64,000 nt of DNA from Candidatus Obscuribacter sp. (GTDB lineage: Bacteria > Cyanobacteriota > Vampirovibrionia > Obscuribacterales > Obscuribacteraceae). Position 1 is the stretch's first letter, and every line of letters begins with the position of its first letter. Below the pieces are notes generated by a model, which saw only the letters and a program-made list of their open reading frames with translations, did not search any database and was not told where the DNA came from. Made by a program: the position numbers and the translations under genes. The stretch is from the NCBI GenBank assembly GCA_021772095.1, contig JADYXR010000159.1, positions 1-64,000 on the forward strand, written 5' to 3'. Shown one piece after another: positions 52,348 to 61,075 of the stretch.

Positions 52348-52487
52348 GAATGGAACGCCATTGCAGAGCGAAAGGGAACGGCATTGCAGCGCGAACATGG
52401 AACCCCATTGCGGCGCGAAATGGAACGCCATTGCAGCGCGAACATGGAACGGCATTGCAGCGCGAACATGGAACCCCATTGCAGCGC
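52348..52487. repeat. Six tandem copies of a 22-24-nt repeat downstream of the matrixin gene
   Basis: Units begin GAA and contain ATGGAACSCCATTGCAGCGC. Lengths are 22, 23, 24, 23, 24 and 24 nt, with no gaps. Each unit contains a small inverted repeat (ATGG-AACN-CCAT). The changing unit length makes it unlikely to be coding. It lies between the stop of the protease gene and a convergent small gene. Confidence 0.93.
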
Positions 52488-52552
52488 CACATTGAACACC
52501 TGAGCTAATGCAAGGAGTGCTCAGAGGTGCGGGAATGGTCTTGCGAAGCGAA

Positions 52553-52846
52553 CTACGGCGTCGATTGATCGAGCTGCCCGGTTTTTAACTGAATGCGTCG
52601 TTTGAACTCGTCGTCTGACAGTGAGCAGAAGATGCGCTTGCCGTCGGAGCAGACGAACAGCACTTCGATTTCATCGCCTTCACGTAATTGAACGGACGTT
52701 GGTAAAAAGGCGTCGCGTATGTCCTGGTCCGGCAAAGCGAGTGAGTATCCGCCTGAATGCCTGGTCTGAATCCGACACTTCATGATGTCGCCGGGTTTGT
52801 ATTCTTGAATTGGAGAAGAAAAATCGTTTGTGTCTTGGTTTTGCAT
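52553..52846 (-). CDS. S1-like RNA-binding domain protein
   Basis: The 97-residue protein has an OB-fold-like pattern similar to an S1 domain: YKPGDIMKCRIQTRHSGGYS with alternating beta-strands, FLPTSVQLREGDEIEVLFV and FCSLSDDEFKRR. It may bind RNA or a ribosome. The domain is short and the match is weak, so this is a probable assignment only. ATG 52846 gives a well-formed N-terminus (MQNQDTNDF). A longer frame reaching 52912 has no conserved content. It is convergent with the repeat region of the protease gene and close to the helicase gene, which ends at 53000... on the same strand. Confidence 0.6.
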   Translation of the reverse strand: MQNQDTNDFSSPIQEYKPGDIMKCRIQTRHSGGYSLALPDQDIRDAFLPTSVQLREGDEIEVLFVCSDGKRIFCSLSDDEFKRRIQLKTGQLDQSTP

Positions 52847-52999
52847 AAATGTTTTCGTTCTAGACCCGTCGTCGTCAGTGCGTCCAGTATTGCCTAGCCA
52901 TGCCCCCATCACATAGCTCCATCATATACAATTCGGCCGATATAGTCACGCTAAAAGTTGCCGATCAGCTGACCTATAAAACCGGCGCGATCGCCCTGG

Positions 53000-55900
53000 C
53001 TACTCCCAGAGCGTTCGCTTAGCCAGGCTGGGACCGACTCCGAAATATTTGTTGATAATGTCCTGATTGGTTTCGGTTGCAATAATTTCGCCCGGGCTAA
53101 CGTGTTTATTCCAGGCATCCTGGAAGGCATCGCGCCCTTTCTGAGATTTTGCAAGAATCGAAGGGACGGCATGATAGCCCGAAACAACCGGCTTCACCTT
53201 ACCCGCCAGGTATTTGCTGAAAAACAGGTTCTGCGCTTTGGCTGAAGGCTGGCTATCGACTTCGTCTGTGCTGTTTTGTTCGTCGGGCGAAACTGATGAA
53301 TCCTTTTGTAAGAGGGAAGCCCAGGTCTGCTTTTGAAACAGTTGCTTGCGTGGCTTCGGTTCTGCAATCTGAAACTCAGATCTGGAAATTATGTATGGCT
53401 GCCCTGTGATTGGCGCGAATACTTCGGTAACCGCGTTGACGAAAATCGTCGAAGATTCCGAATCAATGTTGTTCAAAATTATTCGATAGCAACCATTGCT
53501 TCGTTCCGAGATGGCAATGTCTTTTGCGTTTGCGCGCAGCGGCAACATTCTTCGGCGTTTTAGCGCCGAGAGAACCGCGGTCGCGACATTTTTCAAGCTC
53601 TCATCCTGGCAGTGTCCCGCCATGGTTTCGTCTTTGAATCTGTTTTTCAACGCCCTGTATTTGCCGACGCCCAGCGCCAGCAGACCGGCGAATGGTATCA
53701 ATGCAAACACCACAGGAGTTCCGCTGCTTGCCAGTGCTGCCGCGAATCCTGATGATACAAGCGCGCCGACGCCGGCGTATTCGCCCCAGACTCCGGTGAG
53801 TGCGCCCCGCATATGGTGCGCGTGATCTTTGTATGAAACATCCACCTTCAAATTTGGTGGTGTCAGATTCGGTGCTCTAAGATGGGATAGTTCGACGCAT
53901 CCGACAGTTTTGTTTTCATACGGAATACCGACTTTCCACAGATCGTAAATGTCTTCTCGAAGAAGGGCACGTTCAGACATTTCCCGATTGAATTTGTCGT
54001 GCGAATTGAACACCTCCAGTGGTGTCATCTCCGACAATGAGGGGTGCACGTGACCGACGCCCTTTTCAATCTGACCATCGTCGGACACGCCGTAAAAACC
54101 TTCGTGTTTGCGAACAAAACGATTGTAGTCGTTCAGTCCTTTTTCTAACTGAGGAGCTACGCAAACCACATCCCAGTTGTTTGCCACTTTTCGATGACCG
54201 AGTGGATCATTGGTCTGAATGCGGATGCTACGACCGCGAAGTTGTTTGACGGAAACCGGAGCTGTGGTGGTTGTTAAATCAAGCAACGTGTTCAACGCCT
54301 GACTGTCCCAACCTTCTCCGAACAATCCGCGCGTGCCGATCAAACATTTAGATATACCGCGCTCGAACAATGCCGTGGCAAGTCGAACGTAGAGCCGCGA
54401 TTCCCATTCACCGCCTTGACCGATTATTTCGCAGTAAGTAGTGTCTGCACTATCGACTACGGACAATGGAAGTTTCAATCCTTCGTTGACGAGAAATTCT
54501 TCGGCGGCATCTCTGAATTGATCTTTGATTCTGTAATCGATAAGTAGCAAACTGCCTGTGACCAGACAAGGATTTACATCAACGGAGATGGGCTTTTGAA
54601 GCAGATCCCTGAACACGCCGACGGCGCCTCCGGAGTCTTCATCAAGAATACCCTCGCAGGCTTTTATTCCAGTTGCTGACATGCGCTCAAAATCGGTAAC
54701 CACGATCGCGCGCAATCGTTTTTGCAAACCCGAGTACTCAACTGTCAAAACTTCCGCTACTGCTTGCGCTTTGCTTTTGCTAAAAGCGAGTACGCGATCG
54801 GCTGGTGATGCTTGTTTTCGCAAACCGCGCTCGGAGATGCCGTAGCCTAGTTTGCGCGCTGCTCGCTTAATTTTGTCGAAGAGTTCGTGACTGTCGGTGG
54901 TGGCACTAATCTTTAGTTTATGCGAAGCAAAATCATCCAGGACACACATCCAATCGTCGAGCACCGGTTGTTGTGCAGATCCCTCCGCTACAACCACTCG
55001 TCTAGGAATTGGTAATTTGTATTTGTACAGTGACCGGATGAGCGACAACGCGAGCTGAGGGCGTTTCTCTTGAAACCTCTGCCAGCCTTCGCCTTCACTC
55101 GCTTCAATCGTTCTGCGCAAAACCCAGGTTAACAGCGGTGAGACGGTACCGATTTCATCGACGACGTCGTACTTTCCTGAGTCGAGAAGTTTGGTACTAA
55201 ACTTGGTGCTTTCGTCTTTTTGTCCAGTTAGTTCGTTGATCAGAACATGGAAGTCTTCATGTTGGGATTCCAGGAATTCTAATTCTTTGACGGTTGGTTC
55301 CGTGAAATAAACCAGGTCTTGAAACGGAGCCAGTCCACCCTCTCGCACTAGCGCAGGAGTTGGGACTTGATAGTCGATATTGCCAACCAGTGACATGTAC
55401 CGATTTTCCTGTGAACTGGATTTGCCCTCGGGTGGTGTTCCTGTTAATGCCACTACCAATGGTTCATCGAGCACTCTCAGGATGTGAGTCATGATCGCTG
55501 CCCAATAATCAGTCAAGTGGTGGCACTCGTCAAAAATGACCAGTCCGACGCCTTGTCGACGCAATGCTTGAACCAGGTCGAGTGCGTTTTTATGCAGCAC
55601 TTCCTCCAGTTTCATAACTTCTGTCAATTTGCGCCTGATGCGACTGGAGTGGCGCGACATCTCGCGCTGATGCGCTTTAGGATTGTTTTGGAACAATTCG
55701 AGAATTCGAAGTTCTGCTTCGCCAACCGTGTAAGCGCGATTGGAGCGCAGCTCAGTAACCCATTCTTTTTGCGCCAGTTGTTCCAAATATTCTTGTTCGC
55801 GACCAGGCGTGGAGAGCACTTGATACGTCAGCACCGTGATTGGTTTCAATGGTCGCACTTCATGAGTGCCGATGATCTTGTCGGCATCCAGGCCTTTCAA

Positions 55901-56236
55901 TTCGTCCGGAATGAACAAATCGAGCTTTTGTGACCATTGCGCTTGAATCGTCGTGTTCGGGCTCAAAATTAATGCGGGCTTTTTGAAATTAAGCACCATT
56001 TGCAGACCGATAATTGTTTTTCCTGCTCCAGGCGGCGCCACAATATGAACTTCGCGCTTGCCCTCGGCGACTTTTTCATTTACCAGATCGAGAATCTCGG
56101 TTTGATATTTTCGCATCGGATGGCTAAATTTTAGCCGTCCAAAGGTTTCCTCGAGAACGCGCCGATCCTCAGCCTCCTCATCATTTCGAGCCAAGAGAGG
56201 GAGGGACGGGAGAGTATTTCCAACGAGCGAAGTCAA
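53000..56236 (-). CDS. Large SF2 DECH-box helicase with hydrophobic hairpin
   Basis: A 1078-residue SF2 helicase. Walker A VAPPGAGKTIIG is near residue 67-74. After a long insert of about 160 residues comes motif II FDECHH (Asp236), motif III ALTGTP, then a C-terminal RecA-like domain with LIGTRGLFGEGWDSQ and motif VI KQLRGRSIRIQ. This resembles the XPB/RAD25-like or restriction-type branch. The C-terminal third (about 720-1078) is not a domain I know. It contains two adjacent hydrophobic segments (about 815-850, SSGFAAALASSGTPVVFALI and AGLLALG) that could insert in a membrane. No nuclease or methylase partner is adjacent, and no defence genes are nearby. Confidence 0.85.
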   Translation of the reverse strand: MTSLVGNTLPSLPLLARNDEEAEDRRVLEETFGRLKFSHPMRKYQTEILDLVNEKVAEGKREVHIVAPPGAGKTIIGLQMVLNFKKPALILSPNTTIQAQWSQKLDLFIPDELKGLDADKIIGTHEVRPLKPITVLTYQVLSTPGREQEYLEQLAQKEWVTELRSNRAYTVGEAELRILELFQNNPKAHQREMSRHSSRIRRKLTEVMKLEEVLHKNALDLVQALRRQGVGLVIFDECHHLTDYWAAIMTHILRVLDEPLVVALTGTPPEGKSSSQENRYMSLVGNIDYQVPTPALVREGGLAPFQDLVYFTEPTVKELEFLESQHEDFHVLINELTGQKDESTKFSTKLLDSGKYDVVDEIGTVSPLLTWVLRRTIEASEGEGWQRFQEKRPQLALSLIRSLYKYKLPIPRRVVVAEGSAQQPVLDDWMCVLDDFASHKLKISATTDSHELFDKIKRAARKLGYGISERGLRKQASPADRVLAFSKSKAQAVAEVLTVEYSGLQKRLRAIVVTDFERMSATGIKACEGILDEDSGGAVGVFRDLLQKPISVDVNPCLVTGSLLLIDYRIKDQFRDAAEEFLVNEGLKLPLSVVDSADTTYCEIIGQGGEWESRLYVRLATALFERGISKCLIGTRGLFGEGWDSQALNTLLDLTTTTAPVSVKQLRGRSIRIQTNDPLGHRKVANNWDVVCVAPQLEKGLNDYNRFVRKHEGFYGVSDDGQIEKGVGHVHPSLSEMTPLEVFNSHDKFNREMSERALLREDIYDLWKVGIPYENKTVGCVELSHLRAPNLTPPNLKVDVSYKDHAHHMRGALTGVWGEYAGVGALVSSGFAAALASSGTPVVFALIPFAGLLALGVGKYRALKNRFKDETMAGHCQDESLKNVATAVLSALKRRRMLPLRANAKDIAISERSNGCYRIILNNIDSESSTIFVNAVTEVFAPITGQPYIISRSEFQIAEPKPRKQLFQKQTWASLLQKDSSVSPDEQNSTDEVDSQPSAKAQNLFFSKYLAGKVKPVVSGYHAVPSILAKSQKGRDAFQDAWNKHVSPGEIIATETNQDIINKYFGVGPSLAKRTLWE

Positions 56237-56389
56237 CAGATTTTCTTTCTAGATCGGTGCTCGGCACCGAAAACAAACTAACTCAGAGTGCGTTTAACCA
56301 TCAGGTTTAAACCTAAAATAAGTCATTTTGCTCAGTATGGCAAGGCGCGGCAGGGGAATAACTGAACTAGCACGTGATAAAAACCTCCG

Positions 56390-57607
56390 GTGATAAAATT
56401 TCCGGTGATGAAACAACCGATGAGAAAACAACGCATGGCAATTCAACCGGTGGAAAAACTATCGGTGATACCACAATCATTGATGCCATCTTTAGTGATA
56501 CCACATTCGGTGTCTCATGTTAGCGTGCTTCTGGGACTGCTGACGCTTGTGACCTTCGCCGCGCCCGCATTCAGTTTTGACAAGACCAAGTGGATGGACG
56601 TAAAGCGTGAAGGGCAAAGGCTGGAGGTTTCCGGTCATTATGCCACTGCTGAAAAGTACTTCAGGCAGGCGATGCAGATCTCCAGCACGTTTCCTAAGAA
56701 TTCGAGCGAACGCATCGAAACGCTTTATCACGTCTGCAATATTTTAGTTCTGCAAGGCAAGTACTGGGATGCCGAAATCTTTTTCCAAAAACTGGTGTTG
56801 ATGGTACAAGAACAGAAAAAGGACGGCACGCTGGATCACGAGGCATTGGTTTGGATGGAAGATCTGGCCGACTCCTACAGCCACGCCGTCCATGGCTGGC
56901 TCGAGCATTTGGCATTGGAACATTCTGTGCAATTGCGTGACATCATCAGCGGTGACGAAAATCGATATATGGCGACCACGCTGCGCAAGCTAGTCACCAT
57001 TTTATTTCACGAAGGGAAATATTACAAAGCCGATCCTTACGCGATGCGGCTCGTTCGCATCACCAGTAAATTCACAGGCAAAAACGAGTTAGTAAAAGCT
57101 AGTGATTTATTTTTACTCAGCCTTGTTCAGTTTCAGATAGGCAAGTATGCCATGGCCGAATCAAACCTTCGACAAGCTCTCAATCTATACACGAAAATGG
57201 AGATTCCGCCCGGCTTCTGCACAGGCAACACGTTGACACAACTGGCGCGCGTTTTGCAGGCCCAGAATCAATTTGAACTGGCAGAGCAGTCGGCAAAGAG
57301 AGCGTTGAAAATATTTGAGAGATCTAAAGGAAAAAACAATATCGTTTCGATTCAAACCCACGAGGTTCTCGTTGATCTATATAAGAAGAGCGGAAAGTAC
57401 GCTCAAGCAGCATCAGAACATGAACAACTAATATCAATCATGATGGCCACAAATACGGCAACGGATGCGCAGATGCTCAAGTGGTGCAAAGACCAAAAAG
57501 CGCTCTATCTCAAAAGCAAAAACACTGCCAAAGCCCGTGAGATGGACCGAAAGATCGGTGCTATATCGAAACGGATCGGTGCAAAAAATCCTACCCATGG
57601 CCACTAA
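56390..57607 (+). CDS. TPR repeat protein with probable signal peptide
   Basis: The protein of up to 405 residues has TPR motifs from about 70 to 380 (ATAEKYFRQAMQI, LVLQGKYWDAEIFFQKL, QFELAEQSAKRALKIFE). A hydrophobic segment lies at about 44-62 (VLLGLLTLVTFAAPAFS), probably a signal peptide with an unusually long n-region. The start is uncertain. GTG 56390 has no ribosome-binding site. Internal starts at 56405, 56408, 56420, 56435 and 56483 (near the hydrophobic core) are all possible. The first 30 codons consist of degenerate CCGGTGATRAAA-like repeats and may not be translated. Confidence 0.75.
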   Translation: MIKFPVMKQPMRKQRMAIQPVEKLSVIPQSLMPSLVIPHSVSHVSVLLGLLTLVTFAAPAFSFDKTKWMDVKREGQRLEVSGHYATAEKYFRQAMQISSTFPKNSSERIETLYHVCNILVLQGKYWDAEIFFQKLVLMVQEQKKDGTLDHEALVWMEDLADSYSHAVHGWLEHLALEHSVQLRDIISGDENRYMATTLRKLVTILFHEGKYYKADPYAMRLVRITSKFTGKNELVKASDLFLLSLVQFQIGKYAMAESNLRQALNLYTKMEIPPGFCTGNTLTQLARVLQAQNQFELAEQSAKRALKIFERSKGKNNIVSIQTHEVLVDLYKKSGKYAQAASEHEQLISIMMATNTATDAQMLKWCKDQKALYLKSKNTAKAREMDRKIGAISKRIGAKNPTHGH

Positions 57608-57692
57608 AGATGGTGACATAAAGGTAATGCAATAAGTTGTTGGAAAGCGCAAAATTGTGTCAGTTTATTGCGCGAATCGTTACCAGCAAATT

Positions 57693-60365
57693 ATGCCAAC
57701 ACAGTCGCCGACATTTATAGATGAAACTGAAATCCCGACTCGAATTCCGAGCGGTGATGTTACTTTCGCCCAAATTCGAAAGCCGCATGCTCTGGGCGTT
57801 CTCGCTAAAGTCGCTGCGGTCGGTGCACTAATCTGTGGACTCGTTCCTTTTATATTCATCTGTTGGTTGATCCCAACCACTGGTGCCAATAATATCTGCG
57901 TTGACTATGCAGCGTTTATACATGTTGTCGACAAAGTTCTTAGCGGCCAATATCACTGGTTATCTATTTTTTCAGATTCGTTTATTCGAACTCACATGGT
58001 ACTGTTTCCGGTGCTCGTTCATACCGCTGTCGCATATGCAACGCATTGGGATGTGACTTCTGAGCTTTATGTCGGAATGGTATTCCACGCTATCCGTGCG
58101 CTTTTGCTCGCTGATCTGATCGCCGGACGATCTACTAATAAGTGGACTCGTTGTGCGATTGCAGGCGGGGTGGCAAGCCTGGTTTTTGCGATGTCCCAAA
58201 CCTGCATCATGATCTATGGCGAAGCGAGCATCGCGATTGGACTTTGTCTGCTTGGTTTCACGTTTGCGCTCTGGGCGTTATGCAAATTCGGAAGGACACC
58301 ACAATCGCTTGCACTTATGTGCGCAGGCGGAGTTGTTTCATCCTACTCGTTCGGCAACGTCTTACCTTGCTGGAGTACCTTGCTATTAGCAATTCTCTGG
58401 TTGCCGGCTCGCGGATGGACCCAGCGCTGGGATGCAAAGAAAACAGATAATCTGCAAAACAACGGTGCCACCACTCGTGCTGAAGCCCTCAACCTTTTCG
58501 TAAATCGGAAGGTCGCCTTCGTCTATTGGCTCGTTGGCGCGGTGGTATCACTTGCACCGTATTATCATTTCCTCTCGCGCCGTTCGGCTGTTGATCCGGA
58601 ACTCACCAAAACTTTTGGGCTGCTCGACCCTTCTTTCTTGATCAACACTCTGGGGCGACCATTCGCTAAGGACATGGGCGTTGCATATGGCAAGCTCGCC
58701 GGCGCCGAAATCTCGTCTTGGATACTGGTCGGGCTTGTAGTGGCGTTAGTGGTGCCAAGCCTGATCTATAAATTGAGAGTCAATAGTGTAGTGAAAACTT
58801 GCGCGCTGTTGTTTGCTTATGGATTCATCAGCGTCTGGAGCGTGGGTGTATTTAGAACCCACATCGCGCCATGGTATGCGTCAATGGCGATGTACTGCTG
58901 GATCGGGGTGTTTGGCATCTGCGTTGCCAACATTGCCCAGACCTTGAGCCAACGCGACGGCGATAGAGTCTTCGGAAATCAAACTAAACTGATGCTCGGC
59001 GCATCCAGCGCGGTAGGACTGATTACGATACTGACCCTTTATTTGACTACTAATTTATCGTATCGCGATAAGCAATTTTTCCTGACTGCCAGAGCGCCTG
59101 TGTCTGCCGAATATTTGCGTAGTTATAAAAACGCGCCAACGTTCTTAGAGTCGTCCATCTTCAGTAATGACGGCAGACCAGATCGAATTATCTCGTTTGC
59201 GAACTCGCTGGCAAAGCACGATCTATGCGTATTCGCTCCACGCCAGCTGCATGCTCTGCAAGGACAGTACGCGCTTGCCAATGTCAGCATACAAAGTGTT
59301 CCCGGTAGCAAACGGGTGATGTGGCTGGAAGGGCGCAACACCAGAAGAAAAACTTCGTGGCGGGACTATCACCATTTGAATCTGGCTGTTCCCGATGGCA
59401 ATATCGTCGATTGGCGATTCGCAGTTCCTGCCGATGCAACTGAAGCGGTTTTCGAATCGTCGGTATCCAGTTACAGTGACCCTGCCGGTGGTTGCGCGAA
59501 AACTTCTGCCAAAGTGGTATCAACTATTTCAGTCGTTTCAACTACACCACACTCGGTGCCGACTTCCGGCGACAGGACAGATCATCTTCCTTCTTCCGGT
59601 AGTGCTTCGTATGTTACCTTTTGCGATGGTTCGTGGAAACCTGTTCGTTTAAACTTGCTGCCATATCGCGGTAAGACCGTGACGCTGAGGCTGGCTTCGC
59701 AATCGCAAGGAAATCTGTATAGCGGAATTTGCGATGACCGCGATTGCATTCCGAGTTCAGTTCTATATATGTATCCTCACATTAATCTCGCTTTGAAAAA
59801 TCCTGAAGATGGCGGCGAGGTGCAGACTATTAGCCCCTCGAACACCGATGTGTCGACGGAATTCCCGCGCAACTACATGCATCAGCTTGATATTCCAGCA
59901 TTGGATTCGAAATCATGGACCGACGTTAATCTAGGTTTGCCGGGTGACAAGTCGGCTGAGCTTCAGGCTAAACACTGGGATGTTCCAGAGTCGAAACGAA
60001 TTTCAATTCAAGATTTTGACTACATGATGTTCGAGATGGAGCCGCTTGCTCGGAAGTCCTGGTGCGCAATTAAAGTGCATATGCAATTTGATGACGGCAC
60101 CACTGATGGTTTTTCCATTCCGCTTCTGGCCGACGGCAAACGACATCGATACACATATCCCGCTAAATTGCTGACACCGAAAACCGGTGCCAAACTTGTT
60201 GGCGTGCTCACTTATGCCGCCGCTGTTACGGAGAAGCCTGGTGCGAAAACCGCTGCCGATGCTAATGTGCGTGCAGTTCCAGAAGATGGCGAGCCGGTTG
60301 GCGCGCCGCTCAGCAATTGCATACACGTGACCAACATTGCCTGCGTGCGAGCGTTTTCATACTAA
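57693..60365 (+). CDS. Large polytopic membrane protein with extracytoplasmic C-terminal domain
   Basis: This 890-residue protein is not a family I recognise. It has about 10-11 membrane helices in the first 480 residues, including VLAKVAAVGALICGLVPFIF and GVASLVFAMSQTCIMIY. The pattern resembles GT-C or EpsG-like membrane transferases, but no catalytic motif is plain. About 410 residues at the C-terminus are mainly beta, Gly/Ser/Asp-rich, and probably outside the inner membrane. ATG 57693 is chosen. A GTG at 57657 in the same frame is possible, and neither has a ribosome-binding site. It follows the TPR gene by about 85 nt. Confidence 0.7.
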   Translation: MPTQSPTFIDETEIPTRIPSGDVTFAQIRKPHALGVLAKVAAVGALICGLVPFIFICWLIPTTGANNICVDYAAFIHVVDKVLSGQYHWLSIFSDSFIRTHMVLFPVLVHTAVAYATHWDVTSELYVGMVFHAIRALLLADLIAGRSTNKWTRCAIAGGVASLVFAMSQTCIMIYGEASIAIGLCLLGFTFALWALCKFGRTPQSLALMCAGGVVSSYSFGNVLPCWSTLLLAILWLPARGWTQRWDAKKTDNLQNNGATTRAEALNLFVNRKVAFVYWLVGAVVSLAPYYHFLSRRSAVDPELTKTFGLLDPSFLINTLGRPFAKDMGVAYGKLAGAEISSWILVGLVVALVVPSLIYKLRVNSVVKTCALLFAYGFISVWSVGVFRTHIAPWYASMAMYCWIGVFGICVANIAQTLSQRDGDRVFGNQTKLMLGASSAVGLITILTLYLTTNLSYRDKQFFLTARAPVSAEYLRSYKNAPTFLESSIFSNDGRPDRIISFANSLAKHDLCVFAPRQLHALQGQYALANVSIQSVPGSKRVMWLEGRNTRRKTSWRDYHHLNLAVPDGNIVDWRFAVPADATEAVFESSVSSYSDPAGGCAKTSAKVVSTISVVSTTPHSVPTSGDRTDHLPSSGSASYVTFCDGSWKPVRLNLLPYRGKTVTLRLASQSQGNLYSGICDDRDCIPSSVLYMYPHINLALKNPEDGGEVQTISPSNTDVSTEFPRNYMHQLDIPALDSKSWTDVNLGLPGDKSAELQAKHWDVPESKRISIQDFDYMMFEMEPLARKSWCAIKVHMQFDDGTTDGFSIPLLADGKRHRYTYPAKLLTPKTGAKLVGVLTYAAAVTEKPGAKTAADANVRAVPEDGEPVGAPLSNCIHVTNIACVRAFSY

Positions 60366-60419
60366 AACATCCGACCAATGCTTCGTTTAGTTTGATCAGA
60401 CGAGGTTCATTGATAATGA

Positions 60420-60824
60420 TTATTGATGAATCGGACTGATCATCTTTAATAGTTCAAGATAGAAGAACGCGAAAAGTAATCCGCCGATAAAACTGACCAG
60501 CAGCAGATGCCAAATCATGTTTGTCTGCCGATGAGTCATGTTTCGCACGATGCCGATGCGATTCAAAATGTAGAACATCACCGACCCGAACGCAACCAAT
60601 CCAAATATAATTCGCGCCCATGGTCCCAACAGAGTCGCCCCGGCTAGCACGGTGGCAACTACCGGCACCAACCAAACCGTAAACGGGTCGGACTTCCGAA
60701 TATTGCTGCCCTCGGCTTTGACAGATTCGCGGATGTGTTTGAACGAAGCCTGCACATTGGGCCAGAAGGCCAGTCTCTGCGTGGCTGGGTCTGCGCTTAC
60801 ATCGGGTACTTCAGATGAGGTCAC
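60420..60824 (-). CDS. Small membrane protein of unknown function
   Basis: A 134-residue protein with three hydrophobic segments (about 49-68, 70-88 and 106-125) and polar ends. The first 45 residues are acidic and soluble, and the TM segments lie between basic turns (NRIGIVRNMTHRQTN). I find no recognisable domain. It is alone on the minus strand between the large membrane protein and the S41 protease. It is likely real, because the frame is complete and the helices are well formed, but no good ribosome-binding site was identified. Confidence 0.6.
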   Translation of the reverse strand: MTSSEVPDVSADPATQRLAFWPNVQASFKHIRESVKAEGSNIRKSDPFTVWLVPVVATVLAGATLLGPWARIIFGLVAFGSVMFYILNRIGIVRNMTHRQTNMIWHLLLVSFIGGLLFAFFYLELLKMISPIHQ

Positions 60825-60989
60825 GGGTGTTTCCTTGTCAATCTCGAACTACTTAATCGTTTTTCCCAAACTGGGCTCGGCTTTATCATGGCATACATTT
60901 TTCAGCGAAATTGACGCTGCAATCGCTGCATGTCAGTCCAAGGTCTGAATCTTTCGACACCCTGCTACCTTTCAGCGCCTATGGGCTGA

Positions 60990-61008
60990 TCACCACGTCC
61001 TGTGGTGA
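60990..61008. repeat. Short inverted repeat TCACCAC/GTGGTGA
   Basis: A perfect 7-bp stem with a GTCCT loop, 68 nt before the S41 protease start. It belongs to the over-represented GGTGGYRYC-like word family seen across the window. Confidence 0.5.
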
Positions 61009-61075
61009 AAATACGCTTTTGATATTACTCGCAGCTTCCTACAATTGAATTACCAACGCCAACCCCAAACCTTAA

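Noticed and set aside
52348-52487. CRISPR-like array
   Set aside because: The units are contiguous with no spacers, and no cas gene is near.
52294-52503. Open frame inside the 22-24-nt repeat array, reading repeated Met-Glu-Arg-His-Cys units
   Set aside because: The unit length varies between 22 and 24 nt, so no stable frame runs through all copies. There is no ribosome-binding site and the frame starts inside the end of the protease gene.
10309-52995. Possible cyanobacterial HIP1 (GCGATCGC) repeats
   Set aside because: Only about three copies were seen (near 10314, 31704 and 52987), against roughly one expected by chance, so this is not the strong iteration known in cyanobacteria.
56390-56520. 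Start region of the TPR protein as coding sequence
   Set aside because: The first 30 codons are degenerate CCGGTGAT repeats without a ribosome-binding site. The protein start may be further in, so residue positions there are not relied on.
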